Shown here: positions 33,131-44,439 of the stretch, one piece after another
Layout: every line of letters begins with the position of its first letter
Numbering within the stretch: position 1 is the stretch's first letter
Assembly (NCBI GenBank): GCA_029706075.1
Contig: JAINUG010000020.1
Coordinates: 1,503,625 to 1,567,624 of the forward strand
Source: Aldrovandia affinis
Taxonomy: Eukaryota > Chordata > Actinopteri > Notacanthiformes > Halosauridae
Length of the DNA: 64,000 nt
Reading direction: 5' to 3'
Translations under genes and position numbers: made by a program
The notes under the pieces: generated by a model
Seen by the model: the letters and a program-made list of their open reading frames with translations, nothing else
Told to the model about the DNA's origin: nothing
Database searches by the model: none

Positions 33131-33485
33131 AAACCTGACGTGGAGCTGAGTACTTTTCCACGTCAAAGACCGTTTTTATAAATCTGAACTTTGACGTGGA
33201 TTTGAGCGTACGCACGTTCTAAGATAAAATCTGTGCATAAGTACGTTTTATAAATGAGGCCCCTGGACTAACACTGCTTGGCTTCCGAGATCAGATGAGA
33301 TCAGGCATGTTCAGGGTGGTATGGCCGTGAGCAATACAATCTGTCTCCGAGTGCCCCCTTATAGCGCAGCACGCACCTGTGCAACACTGCAATTCTTCTT
33401 TCTTTATTTTTCTTATTTTGTTTTTGTTATGCAGAAAATGTGTTTGTCTTTTTTCCCCCCATCTTTAAATTTTTTGGCTCAGATA

Positions 33486-34034
33486 CACTACCGTTCAAAA
33501 GTTTGGGGTCACCTTCCATCTGGACTATGGCTAATCGGGCACTCCTTCATTCTTCAGCAAGATAACGACTCGAAACACACCTTGAAGTTGTGCAAGAACT
33601 ATCTGGTGAAGGAGGAATGTGAACAACTAAAACTAAAGACCTGGCCTGCCCAGTGTCCAGACCTCAATCCCATAGAACTTGTATGGGACAAACTGGAAAG
33701 GAAGAGTCAAAGCAAAGCAACCCACAAGTTTCTCTGGGAATTGCTGCAGGATAGCTGGGAAAACATGTCGGGTGATTTCCTGCTAAAACTTATTAACCGA
33801 ATGGTCACTGTTTGTGAGGCTATTCTCACGCCAAAGGGTGACTATTTTGAGGAATCCAAGATTCAATTTTCAATATAATTTTCTTGAACATTTCTTTGAT
33901 GTTCATTTTGTTCATTGTTACATGTGTTTTTGTCATTTTAAAGTATTTACAGAAATGTATACGGTGTAAAGCATTGTCAATTATGAGATAAACCTAGTTT
34001 CCAGCAGGTGACCCCAAACTTTTGAACGGTAGTG
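33486..34034 (+). mobile_element. Tc1-like element (CACTACCGTTCAAAAG family), internally deleted
   Basis: The ends CACTACCGTTCAAAAGTTTG and complement are flanked by TA at 33484 and 34035. The element is 549 bp. Confidence 0.9.
33520..33878 (+). pseudogene. Tc1 transposase C-terminal part
   Basis: The plus strand carries SFILQQDNDSKHTLKLC (second catalytic Asp), then WPAQCPDLNPIELVWDKLER (third catalytic residue, Glu present) and a C-terminus ending QFSI at 33878. The DNA-binding domain and first Asp are deleted. Confidence 0.85.
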
Positions 34035-34478
34035 TACATGAAGAAACATTTACAATGAGCTAATATGAAGAAATAAGTTGGAATAAATGCATTTAAACAT
34101 TGATCATAAAAAGTGTTTTTCATGGGAAATCACCAAAACAAGTGTATAGCCTTACCACTGCAAAACATGAAAACATTTATTTCTCAAATTTGTGTTTTTT
34201 GGCTCAGAATCATCTACAGTTAGGCTAATACGAAGAAATAACTTGGAATAAATACACTTTCACTGCCAGATTTGGATGTATCCACACAAATGCTCATTAC
34301 CGTTAACTGCGGAATTTGGATTAACCCCTTTCAAAAAATATCTCCTTTAACTGCGACATTCGTCAGTACTGCAACACATGTGCTACAGTGTTGCTATCCA
34401 TTTTGGATAAATCCACACAGTAGGCAGATGACGTTTTACGCATTTCACCCGGAAGTGCAGCTGGCTAAGGGCGGAATG
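34035..34478. other. Intergenic, no feature seen
   Basis: No coding. Two stretches (about 34040-34110 and 34190-34260) repeat a GAAGAAATAAC-type sequence, suggesting an old local duplication. Confidence 0.45.
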
Positions 34479-35406
34479 AAGGCCTCAGTATACTTCAAAC
34501 AAAATCGAATTTGGCGTGTTTGCACAGGCTGTCAAACTACTGTCGAATACGGCGTTGCGAGCAAATGTCAGTATACTCACTGCGACTTGAGGTCTGTTCG
34601 TTTAATAACGCTCCACGCCAGATGGGGGAGCTTGCTAGTCGCTAGACTAGGGAACCGGAAATATAAATACCAATGAAGCAAACATCAGCAATGGCCGAAT
34701 GTGCAACGCAGTCATGCTTGATGTACAAAATAGCCCTATGTTTAAAACATCATACCTTATGATAGGATCCTGTAACAGACTGGCCTATATTACATTTAGA
34801 CTGTGGATCAGTAATGGCCATTACTAAGAAGGGTTAACTTTCTTTTGGTGATAACTTCGAATAAATGGTATCGGATCATCCATATTAATATACTGTAGCT
34901 AATTAGCAAGCTGGTTAACTTGATTAGCAGCTAGCCTATGTCACACAATTGGTGGTGAACTGAGGCCAAATAGGTAACGTCAAATAACTAATGAGAATTT
35001 TAGTAGCAAGCTAATGTTAGTTAGCTACAAAAATGGTGCATTTCCCCAAGAGCAAAGGTGCCAACTGGATTTGCAGAAAAATGCTTGTCAACACAAAATA
35101 TAGGTAGTTAGAGCTAACAATGTAAGTAGAGAACAGCTGGATGCAATGTAAACCAGAAACAGACTGCCCAAATGACATACGTAAAAAACGCAACCAATCA
35201 CGTGACATTGTTGACTAATTGCAGTCGACGGTGTATTGGAAGGTGGTGAATGAAGCTGTGTGAAAAGTTTATCAAGTTCGCCTAGCCAGCCTGCACACAA
35301 TGCGGCGATTGAAACCAAATGTGGCGCTTCGTTATGGTCGCAAACCCTCCATCTTGCCTGTGCGAACACGCCAAATTTGATTTCATTTGAAGTATACTGA
35401 GGCCTT
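34479..35406. mobile_element. DNA transposon or MITE with 26-bp inverted ends, superfamily unassigned
   Basis: AAGGCCTCAGTATACTTCAA at 34479 is mirrored by the complement ending at 35406. No transposase is seen inside, and no clear target duplication. The GGCCTC start hints at a Harbinger relative. Confidence 0.65.
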
Positions 35407-36600
35407 TATGCTTCTGTGTCTGCGAATCTGCGAATATGTACGCATCTTGTACGCTGACGTACGCATAGGGGTTTGACAACATGCCTTCACGTAATGTTAA
35501 TGTGTGCACTAAGAGACAGTGTCGCATTTACTAAAGAATGTACAGAAAACGAAGAAGAAACCCAGAAACAAAAATCAATTTTCACCCACGGTGTAAACAA
35601 AAAAAGCCTGTGAGCTTATTATTTGGTTGTGTGGTGAAGGGTTGTTGGTATTGATTAACATAGAAAGTCATCAGGAAAGAAATGCCTACAGTATATGTAT
35701 TTTCAGGTTAAGATGCAATTATACATGGTTTTTGTGGCTAATGATAAGCCATCTCAAGTCAGTTACATGTTCGTAGTTTTATGCTATTGCTGCGTCTGGT
35801 TTAACGTAAAATTTTTAAGTGCTTTGTTGATATTACAGTAAAGTTTTTAATTTTCAGTTGGGCTAAAATAGTTTACAAAGTTGCAAAGTAGCTTTGTTCA
35901 TAGTACTTGAGTAGCCTACATCACAATAATACTTAATTAGCTCCAAAGATTGCTCTGTACATTACCTTTTGTTGTTAATGAGTCTGTTACCCAATGTCAA
36001 CAATAAAGTAAATGATATTTACAACAACATGTACTGGGTTTTATTTATCCATGCCAAGTCAGCTTCTTGCTCATTACACTGTTGTTAGCTTCAGTCAACT
36101 GTCATTGCCAGTGCATCGAAGAACATGTCCTGATTGGTCCATAAATCAACCAAATCAAACATACATCTCCATCAGTAAAGTTAACTAGATAGCTGCCGCT
36201 AGCTAGCTCTTGGACTAAAATAGTGTATACGCTTTTAAATTAATTTATGTTTAATTTATGCTGAACAAAACTGTCCACAGACTAATTCAAGATTTCTGGG
36301 ATGAATATTATCAGGGAGACCTATGAAGAATGCTTGCTTCTAGCTAGCCCACAATTATCATCTTCAGGTTAGCTATTTTTCTGTTAAGTGATCGTGTTGT
36401 AAGGAAGGAATTATTTAATGAGGGGGAAAAAGGTTAAAGGTCATGATTAGTGTGTGTCCGGCTGTTGTGTAGCCTATGCACCACTGTTGTATTCCAAATT
36501 CATTACTCTCACCTGTTGTGTGTTTGACAGAGTTTAATAAGTTGCTTGATGCATAAACCTTGGTGTTGGGCTGAATACTTACACACCGGAGTCCAGGTCT
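35407..36600. other. Intergenic, no gene seen
   Basis: AT-rich. 35407-35470 holds TGCGAATCTGCGAATATG-like duplicated words that may be a MITE end. Confidence 0.4.
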
Positions 36601-36900
36601 CAGCACTGGTACCCGCTCTGGGCTGAGTGTCAGAGGTCTTGGGATGTGCAGCTGGCCTGGATCTCAAGACTTGATTCAGCCGGGTACAGATCTTAGAGAC
36701 CTTGGGATATGTATCCTCCCTGTACTGCCCTCACTGGTCTTGCTGGCCAGGGTTGGATCTCAGAGGTCTTGGGACTTGTTTCTGGCCCTATTAGCACAGA
36801 TTACAGAGGTCTTGTGATGTGTATTCTATAGCTAGATCTCAGAGATCTTGGGTCTTGTCTCTAACCCAGAGTCAAGTGTTTGGGACCTGTGGCCAGGGCA
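36600..36900 (+). repeat. Degenerate tandem repeat with CAGAGGTCTTGGGA motif
   Basis: The motif, or close variants, recurs at about 36629, 36688, 36755, 36804 and 36838 at irregular 35-70 bp spacing. No coding potential is seen. Confidence 0.6.
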
Positions 36901-39367
36901 CAAAATACACACCCCAGTGCCCAAATCTGGGAGACTAGGACACCGTCACACTTCAGGCTGTACATATCGGTTCCTGTAGGCTCACACAACAGATGAGGGT
37001 AATCTAAATTGTCCTTTTGAGCTGAGGATTGAAAGCAACAATGTTACAGAGTCAAGAAGAGGGGTTGAAACACTCTTAGCATACAAAAGCAAAATGCTTT
37101 AATTGTCAGATTCGTCAGTATGCAGACATCAACATATGGACTACTTCTGCTCTTAATTACTTAATTAGCCCAATCATTTACTTGATCTGACATTTTAGCT
37201 AAATTTCTTGATAAGCCCATGAATGACAGCTGAAGACTGTTCTTATGTTCCCATATGAAACATGTGAGCTAATTAAGCCAGGGTAATTGCTAGAAACAAA
37301 AACCTGCATACACACCAGCCCTCCAGGACTGGAATTGCCCACCCCTGCCCTACAGGGACAATGGAAATGCATGGTAACCTCCCCCCTTCCTGAAGGCACT
37401 GGAGAGTCTGCAGAACCGCCAACAGTGAATAACGGTCTTTGTATGAATGGGTGTGCCCTTATGATTATACCTGTCCTCTCTACACTTCTCTCCTGCCTTA
37501 GTCAAGATGCCTTAAATTAAATGACAGATATCTGCAACTGAGTTGAAATTCAATTCAATTCAATTCAATTCAATTCATTTAATCGATGGATATTTTCATC
37601 AATATTTTCATCAATGGTTCATTCTGGACTTAGAATGTTATTAAATATCGGAAAATGGATTAAAGGTTCAAAGAGCTTGTGAAAAACACATACATCCCTT
37701 AGCACAAACATGAAATTATAAAAATTGCCTTAGCTTTCTTTCCCGTTCAAAGTAAAGGACACACTGCAATCTTCCAGGATTGCATGTTTATATATGATTA
37801 TGATGTTTGCAACTACATGACCGTAAGTTCTACCCAACTGTCACAAACTTCACAAATGTTGTCACAAACTTCACTAATGTTCTAGGTAATGCCGAAGTGA
37901 TGCCGCCAGTGTCTCTGAAGTCGACGGATACACTCTTAATCAACACTAAGTGCAAATTTCCCATTCATAAATGTTGAAAAATGGTTCACTTGCAGACGTT
38001 TTTCAAAAACAAACGACCCTATGTGCTTGTTTACCCATACCGAAGCAACTCTGCATAGTCGCTATAATGAAAAAACCTTAAATAAAACATGTTTACCCCA
38101 CTCCAAGGAAGTCTTTTGTAGCTAGCTTAGGACTAGACAATGCAATTTCAGTGGCCTGTCCGCGGCTTTGGTTGAATCCCTTGCCTTTTTTGGTATAAAG
38201 CCTGTCCCAGGTTCTGTTGTGTGGATACTGAAGACTGCAGCTTCGGTTGAACCCTCAGGCCCTGTGGCACTGGCACTAGACGGGGTGGCTTGGTTGGGGA
38301 TACCAGAGTACCAATGGTATGACTGCGGCCTTGCTTTAACCAGCCCCCTTTTTTGAAATGGTCAAAAAATAGATTAAAAATATGCAAAGCATCAGTTGTA
38401 GCTGTGCAGATGCCAGAATCTGAAAGCAGTTCTGTCACGGGGTCTTATTTGCATATTACCCAGAATTTATTTTAGATTAATTTAGAGTTACGGTCAATGG
38501 GAAAGGCAGAGAACAATCCTAGGTAGTGTCTGGGGATCCATTTACAGAACTCCATTACCCAGAATTCCTAGCGGGACCTTTAGGGTCATCAAAAGGTCAC
38601 ATGCCCACCTGTCAAAATGTTTGACTGATTACTTAAGGGTCAAAGGTGACATTCCTAAGTGACAGTTACAAAAGCAATAATCATATATCATGTTCCTTCA
38701 GTTACCACTGTAGTCCTAAAAATAGTTTCAAGGATACTCCATTAAAAGAGCTTTACAGTGGTATGAAATATACCAGCCATCTATTTGCATTTAGACCCTA
38801 TTTTAAAATGTAGAAATCAACCAAACCAGTGTGTTATCATAAATTAGTTGTAATAAATTGAAAAGCGAATTGAATGTTTCATTGTTATTACATTTTTAAA
38901 ATAGTTTTTTATACCATAATGCAATTTTAAAATTGTTTTTGAATTATTGAATTATTTGAATTATTCATATGTTTAACTAGAATTTAAAATTTTAATATGA
39001 ATGCTGCAGTGCCCCAGTAGCCTACAGTGTAATTTATAGTTTTGATGTTGTGTTTTCTCATTTATAGTATGTTTCTTATTACTTTTTATTGTTTTTTTTC
39101 ACTGCATTTGTGTTATTCTGATGTGTACTCTGTATAATTTTCTATATAGCTACACAGCTGTACCTAGTTATTTTATTTGTAATATCTATTTCATTATTCA
39201 TTATTATTGTCTTTGCCCTGCCATGTATATGTAATTTCTGTACTGTCAAGGGTACTCTACTTGATAGAAACTGCCAAATAGACCAAATTTGGTTGATTAA
39301 TAGATTGTTTAAATTAGTTTTATTATTGCAGTGGAACGCAAAGCACAAAATGCAGCATAATATAAAT
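36901..39367. other. Intergenic; microsatellite and a short repeat, no gene
   Basis: 37275-37355 contains CCTCCAGGACTGGAATTGCC, a phrase common in fish hAT-like MITE ends. 37549-37577 is an (AATTC)n run. The remainder shows no supported feature. Confidence 0.5.
37549..37577 (+). repeat. (AATTC)n microsatellite
   Basis: About six perfect CAATT/AATTC units. Confidence 0.95.
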
Positions 39368-39934
39368 CAGTGGTTCTCAACCTTGGTCCTGGGGACCCAC
39401 TGTATATGATGATTTTTGTTCCAAACATAATTTCAACCTCTGAATTGTAACTACTGTTAATTGTTCTTAATTAGACACTTTTAATTTCTATTAAAGCATG
39501 ATTTACTTTCCATATTATGTCAGAAATGGCTACGCATGCCATGAACAATAAATGTCCCATATTCACATCCCAAAACTTTAAATCAGTCAGATCAACTAAT
39601 GCTATCATTTTCTGTAATGTGCTATATGCCACATGATTCCTTTAGGCTACCTTTTTTTAATTGATTAAATTATAGACTGGCAGGTGAAATCAGTGGGGAC
39701 CTAACTGTTGAAAGTGTGGACACCTGGTCACTGAAGCCAAACCATTTGTGGAAAATGAAGAGTTCAATGACAGAGCAATTGACAATGAGCCAAACCTGTG
39801 TTGTGTTAAAATACGTTTAAACTTTAAAGGAAATCATGGTTGAACTTACACGTTTTCTACAGCCTTAATTGATCAAGAGATAACAAAAACCAGCATACCC
39901 AGTGGGTCCCCAGGACAGAGTTTGAGAATACATT
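39368..39934. mobile_element. hAT (Charlie-like) MITE
   Basis: The left end CAGTGGTTCTCAACCTTGGT is followed by CCTGGGGACCCACTG. The right end is the diverged complement (CAGTGGGTCCCCAGGAC, then GAGAATAC). No transposase. An 8-bp duplication is not clear. Confidence 0.7.
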
Positions 39935-40870
39935 TAGATAAATGATACTGGAGTATCAGAATATTTGTGTTTTTATTATTGGCATTTTGGTGTTTCTCCA
40001 GCAGGCACAATTGTCAACACTTTAGCAAACAAGACAGATCAGGGAAAGAAAACAATTTACATATTATTTCTATATCAATAGTCATATCCTAATCCTCTTT
40101 ACAAGCTATGTTTATGTGTGCTGATTTAATTCAATATATCAGTCATTACAATCAAATATTTCCCCTTAAGATTCTGTAGGAGAACACGGCAATCTAGCAA
40201 GTAAGATGTTCATAGTCTAGTTGATTTGATCAAGTCATTAAAAAGATTTTTAAGATTTCAGGCTCCTTTTTGTACCAGGATGGGTATCAAATCAAAAAGT
40301 ACCAAATCAGCTGAAATGCACCCAGTGGAATGTGTTGATACACAATCTGTCAACTACAGGTAGCCTCTCAATGTTATATTCCAGGAGTACCAATATTAAA
40401 TGTTTTGTCAGATAGGTGTAGGTATAGGATTCATCCTATTCTCAGATACTCCATGTAATTATTGTGATAATAAAACCATACATGGTAGATTTGTGATATC
40501 GTTTCTCTCGTCTTGCACGTGGGCTAGCATGTAAAGACCTCTGTGTCTCTCTGGAGATGCTGCTGAAATCAAGCCTGATCGATGCAAATTCCCAACTGAC
40601 ACTGGACAGACAGGTAGTGAGTAAGAGAGAGAGGTTTTAGGTTTTATATGTTAATTTGATTGTTTAAATTGTTGAGAGATTGTTGATAATATCCATTATT
40701 TTCCTTCCCTAGCCTTGTGCATGTTAAGAAGCCTGCAGGTGCAGATTTTGATCGTCATGGTTACCTCCATGGAAAAACAGATGGATCAGCCTGATGATGG
40801 CCACTGCTTTGAACGGGCAATCCTAATAATCCAGGGGACACAAAGGGTTTAGCAATCAAGGGGGAGAGGA
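39935..40870. other. Intergenic, no feature seen
   Basis: AT-rich, with no supported coding or repeat element. Confidence 0.5.
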
Positions 40871-40874
40871 TATG

Positions 40875-41012
40875 TGTGTGTGTGTTTGTGCCTATATGTA
40901 TTTGTGTGTGTCTACCTGAGTGTGTGTGTCTTGTTGTGTGTATGTGTATGCATGCATGTATGTGTATATGTGTGCATTCTTACGTGTGTGTGTGTGTGTG
41001 TGTGTGTGTTTG
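40875..41012 (+). repeat. (TG)n-rich microsatellite
   Basis: Imperfect TG repeats, perfect from about 40985 to 41009. Confidence 0.9.
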
Positions 41013-41365
41013 GAAGGTGGGGTATGTGTCTGCTCCTCTTTACTCCACACATGGTTTTGCATTTAATTTATTCTGCTCACCAGTTATCAGAAAGAAGACA
41101 CAAATGGGAAATTTCGTCATCGACTCCATGCAGGCAGAGGGGGTGGTACCCATACTGGGAACAGAGAGGAGAGGGGAAAGGCACCAGTAATCTGTTGCAC
41201 AGGACTGTTTCACTGTCAGCAAAGCTTTCAAAAATCTAGTGACAGGAATAAACTGACAGATATTTCCATACACACGTGTCTGTGCTGAACGGATTGCTGC
41301 TCGCTTTTTTATTGCAAACACCAACCTTGGGTGCCAGCTGACCACGTCACAAAAAATACTGACCA

Positions 41366-41546
<181 letters not shown>

Positions 41547-44439
41547 GGATAAAACAGCCATCATTGGGTCAATACTGCCTGTTTGTCATCTGAAGACTCA
41601 AAAAAAGCAGACATTTATTTTAGCCTGACCGCTGTTGGAAACAAGTGAAAGGAAAGCTCTGTTGCCTTGAGAATTATGGGAATGCTCACTTGCCTACTTG
41701 TTGTTTCCTCTGCTCCTGGTTGTGTTTCTTATGGCCATCTCCTCGGACTGGCCATGGATTTTCTTAAAGACACGTGGAAGTATTTTTCTGAATGTTTTCG
41801 TACATTGCAGGGTTATGATTTTAATATGCCTAATATGCAGAAGCGTCACGGAAAAAATATGAATTGGTTAACTGTTAAACGGTGATCAACAAAAATGGTC
41901 ACAGATATGGATGAAAAATGACTCCTGTGTAAGGACTTCCAGTACAATCAGATTTGTTCATCTGAAGATCAGAATTTTGTGGTCTTTTCGATCATCTTGC
42001 AAATTTAGTGGCAATCGTATGAAAAATGGTCTCATAGTAATTCACACGGTTCCTATACAAGGAACCATGCAAGAAAAAATTGCAAAGGAGTCAACCATCA
42101 ACTGGTGGCTGCTTCACTTGTCAGTTTGTCTGAAATGCTTGTATTGGCTGAATGGAGAAAAGTGAGGCTACTACAATATGGATATTTTGCTACCTATTTT
42201 GCTACCATAACTAATGAGCATTTCCTGTGTGCCAAGAATATTCCACTGGGTAGAATTGTTTGAGACATGGTCTCCCAGGACTCACTTGAGATACCTCATT
42301 GCCTCATTCTCAGTGCCAGTCACCTATACATGGAAGAAATAAACTTGTAACACAAGAAACCAAAACACTCAATGTTTTTGTTTTACAGCCCACAAAGGCA
42401 ATTTCATTATGTAGAACCGAAAAGGACAGTAAGGGACACATTATGAATTCAATTATGTTCATGCTGAATTCTGGCAAAGCACAATACAATACAATTTAAA
42501 AAAACAGTTACTTTGTATGATTGGAATTTTTAATCTTAAATTGAAATATGGAGCAAGTAATGAAATGGTGGATGCATTTCGAATGGTAATGCACAGAAAT
42601 GAATGGTGCTTAGGAGTGCTTGGTTTCCACTAGCCTGTCTCTTAATGAAAATTATTCTTATCACATCCCTTTTTCTCAGAAAGCCTTTTGTAAGGAAGGA
42701 GGTGAATATCTGGTTGCATGCTCCTTGTGTTCGCTCAGCTCAGAACACATGATGGCAGTGTTGACACAGAGAGAAATCCAAAGCAAATGGGGGGATTGAA
42801 TCAATCTGACTTTAAGAGCAAGACACAGGCCAGCCAATCTTAATTTAATTACTCAGAGACTACTTCCAGACCTACAGTTCCCAATGGAGTGTGGGTCACT
42901 CAAATACATTAACCACTATACATATACAGTATATATATACAGTAGTCTGATTCACAGACTAAAATCTTGACCCCTTTTTTTGTCAGCTCTAAGCTCACAC
43001 ATTTTGAAAACTGTAAGCTTCGTTGCAGGGTACTTTAAATGTTTGTTATAATATGTTATAATATTCATCTAAATGGAGCTTACATTTAATTTAAGTTATT
43101 TAGCTACAAGTAAATTCACATTTGAAATCGAAGCTCAAATAAAGTGTGACCCAGAGTTTCCTTTAAAAAAGTACATCCAACATCTAACCACTGCTTTTTG
43201 ATGTTTTAGGGCAGCAACCATAGCTGCCTGAAATCTGTCAGCTGTAAGCACCTCATATTGTTGAATTTCCAAATTGGTTCAGATTTCCCAACAGGGAAAT
43301 CTTCTTATAAGATTTCTTGCTGACAGCTCAGTGTGCAGTAAAATGCCAAGGAGTGAAGTCACTGAACGCTCGCTGCATGCATTTTAAAAGGGCTATCTTC
43401 ACAACAGGGAGAATTACTTCCATAGGAGACATGGAGCTCAGCTGTTTCCTTCTCAAGGTCTGCATGCATCACGCTCTCCTGTAAGATTTACATGACAATG
43501 TGGACCATCAGTGGTGACCCTGTCTTTCACAGCCTCACTCATCTCTCCCCCTGTTTTGCACCTTTGATGTTGCAGTGTTGGTTTCCAGCTGTCTCTCATT
43601 GCGGTGTGTGTTTACAGAGAACGCTGGACAAACACAAGGCACCAGGTGCAGCCCTGCTTCCAGGCAACTCCTCCAAACTAACATCTAATATTCTCTCAGT
43701 GTCTCGGTAGCTGCTTGACAGTGTCACGACAACATTCAGAAGAAGCTCTATCTTATCCCTGCCAAAGTACTTTTATCTAGAAATGCTGCAGTAGCTGGAA
43801 AATGGGGGTTTTTAATGTTTGAAGAATCTTTGGTGTCATAGTTGAGTCTTAGTTTTAGAAAGGGGCCTCTTGAAGCTGAAGCTCTCATTATCCATGCAAT
43901 GATGCACCCTGCAGTCTGGTATCAAGCCTGACCATTCCAGTGCCGACTGGGATGAAACACGATCAGCCATAATGTTAGCCAGGGATGGAGCGCTTAAGTT
44001 GGCAATGTAATGCCTGCCTCATTACACAAGAGCAACTCCTCTGATCGAGCAGACACCTGCAGTCCACCTGTGCCAGCTGCACACGGAAGTGTAGTCCACA
44101 AATGCTAGTCTGTGCTCAACTGAATTGTCAGAAAATGTTGGAGTAATGGTATGGGTCTATAATTATGACTGGCCATTCAAAATGAGGAGACAATTTAAAA
44201 ACAAACTTGAGTATAATCTACTATAATATAACAGATGTCGGAAACTGGAACAGAATGATTACTAAACACCCAATACATGTCACCATCAGTAAAATATTTT
44301 CCTTCATGTTTACTCTTACGTACTACTAGACAAAAATGTAACTGACACGACATCAGAGGAAGTATTCCTGACAAGTGTCTTTGTGTGGTTTTTTTAATTT
44401 TTTACAACTGTAAAGGAGGGCAGACTTAAAAGAAGCATC
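41547..44439. other. Region upstream of vwa5b1, no gene seen
   Basis: I find no convincing exon or core promoter. The 5' UTR and promoter of vwa5b1 are expected here or in an upstream exon. Confidence 0.4.

Larger units (their letters stand above)
31762..33262. mobile_element. PIF/Harbinger transposon, internally deleted
   Basis: Perfect 16-bp inverted ends GGGCCTCATTTATAAA (31762 and 33262) with CAG on the left and CTG on the right, fitting the CWG target type known for fish Harbinger elements. It keeps the start of a Myb/MADF-like gene (plus) and the start of a transposase (minus) that meet at about 32215. The region 32660-33130 is another repeat inserted inside, and 32547-32607 is a (TAC/TAA)n microsatellite. 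Confidence 0.85.
31709..33332 (-). rRNA. 5S rRNA gene copy, split by a Harbinger element
   Basis: The 5' part (33332-33266) reads GCTCACGGCCATACCACCCT onward through the CTGATCTCGGAAGC internal control region. The 3' part (31761-31709) ends with GAATACCAGGAGCTG and a T5 terminator run. Counting the 3-bp duplication once, the two parts add to 120 bases, the normal 5S length. A TATAA at 33363-33359 stands about 30 bp before the start, as in functional vertebrate 5S genes. Changes such as CTCACGG for CTTACGG suggest an aged or variant copy. The insertion makes it non-functional as 5S. Confidence 0.85.

Noticed and set aside
38148..38438. A 96-codon open frame on the minus strand
   Set aside because: No recognisable domain, no splice context and ordinary composition; treated as chance.
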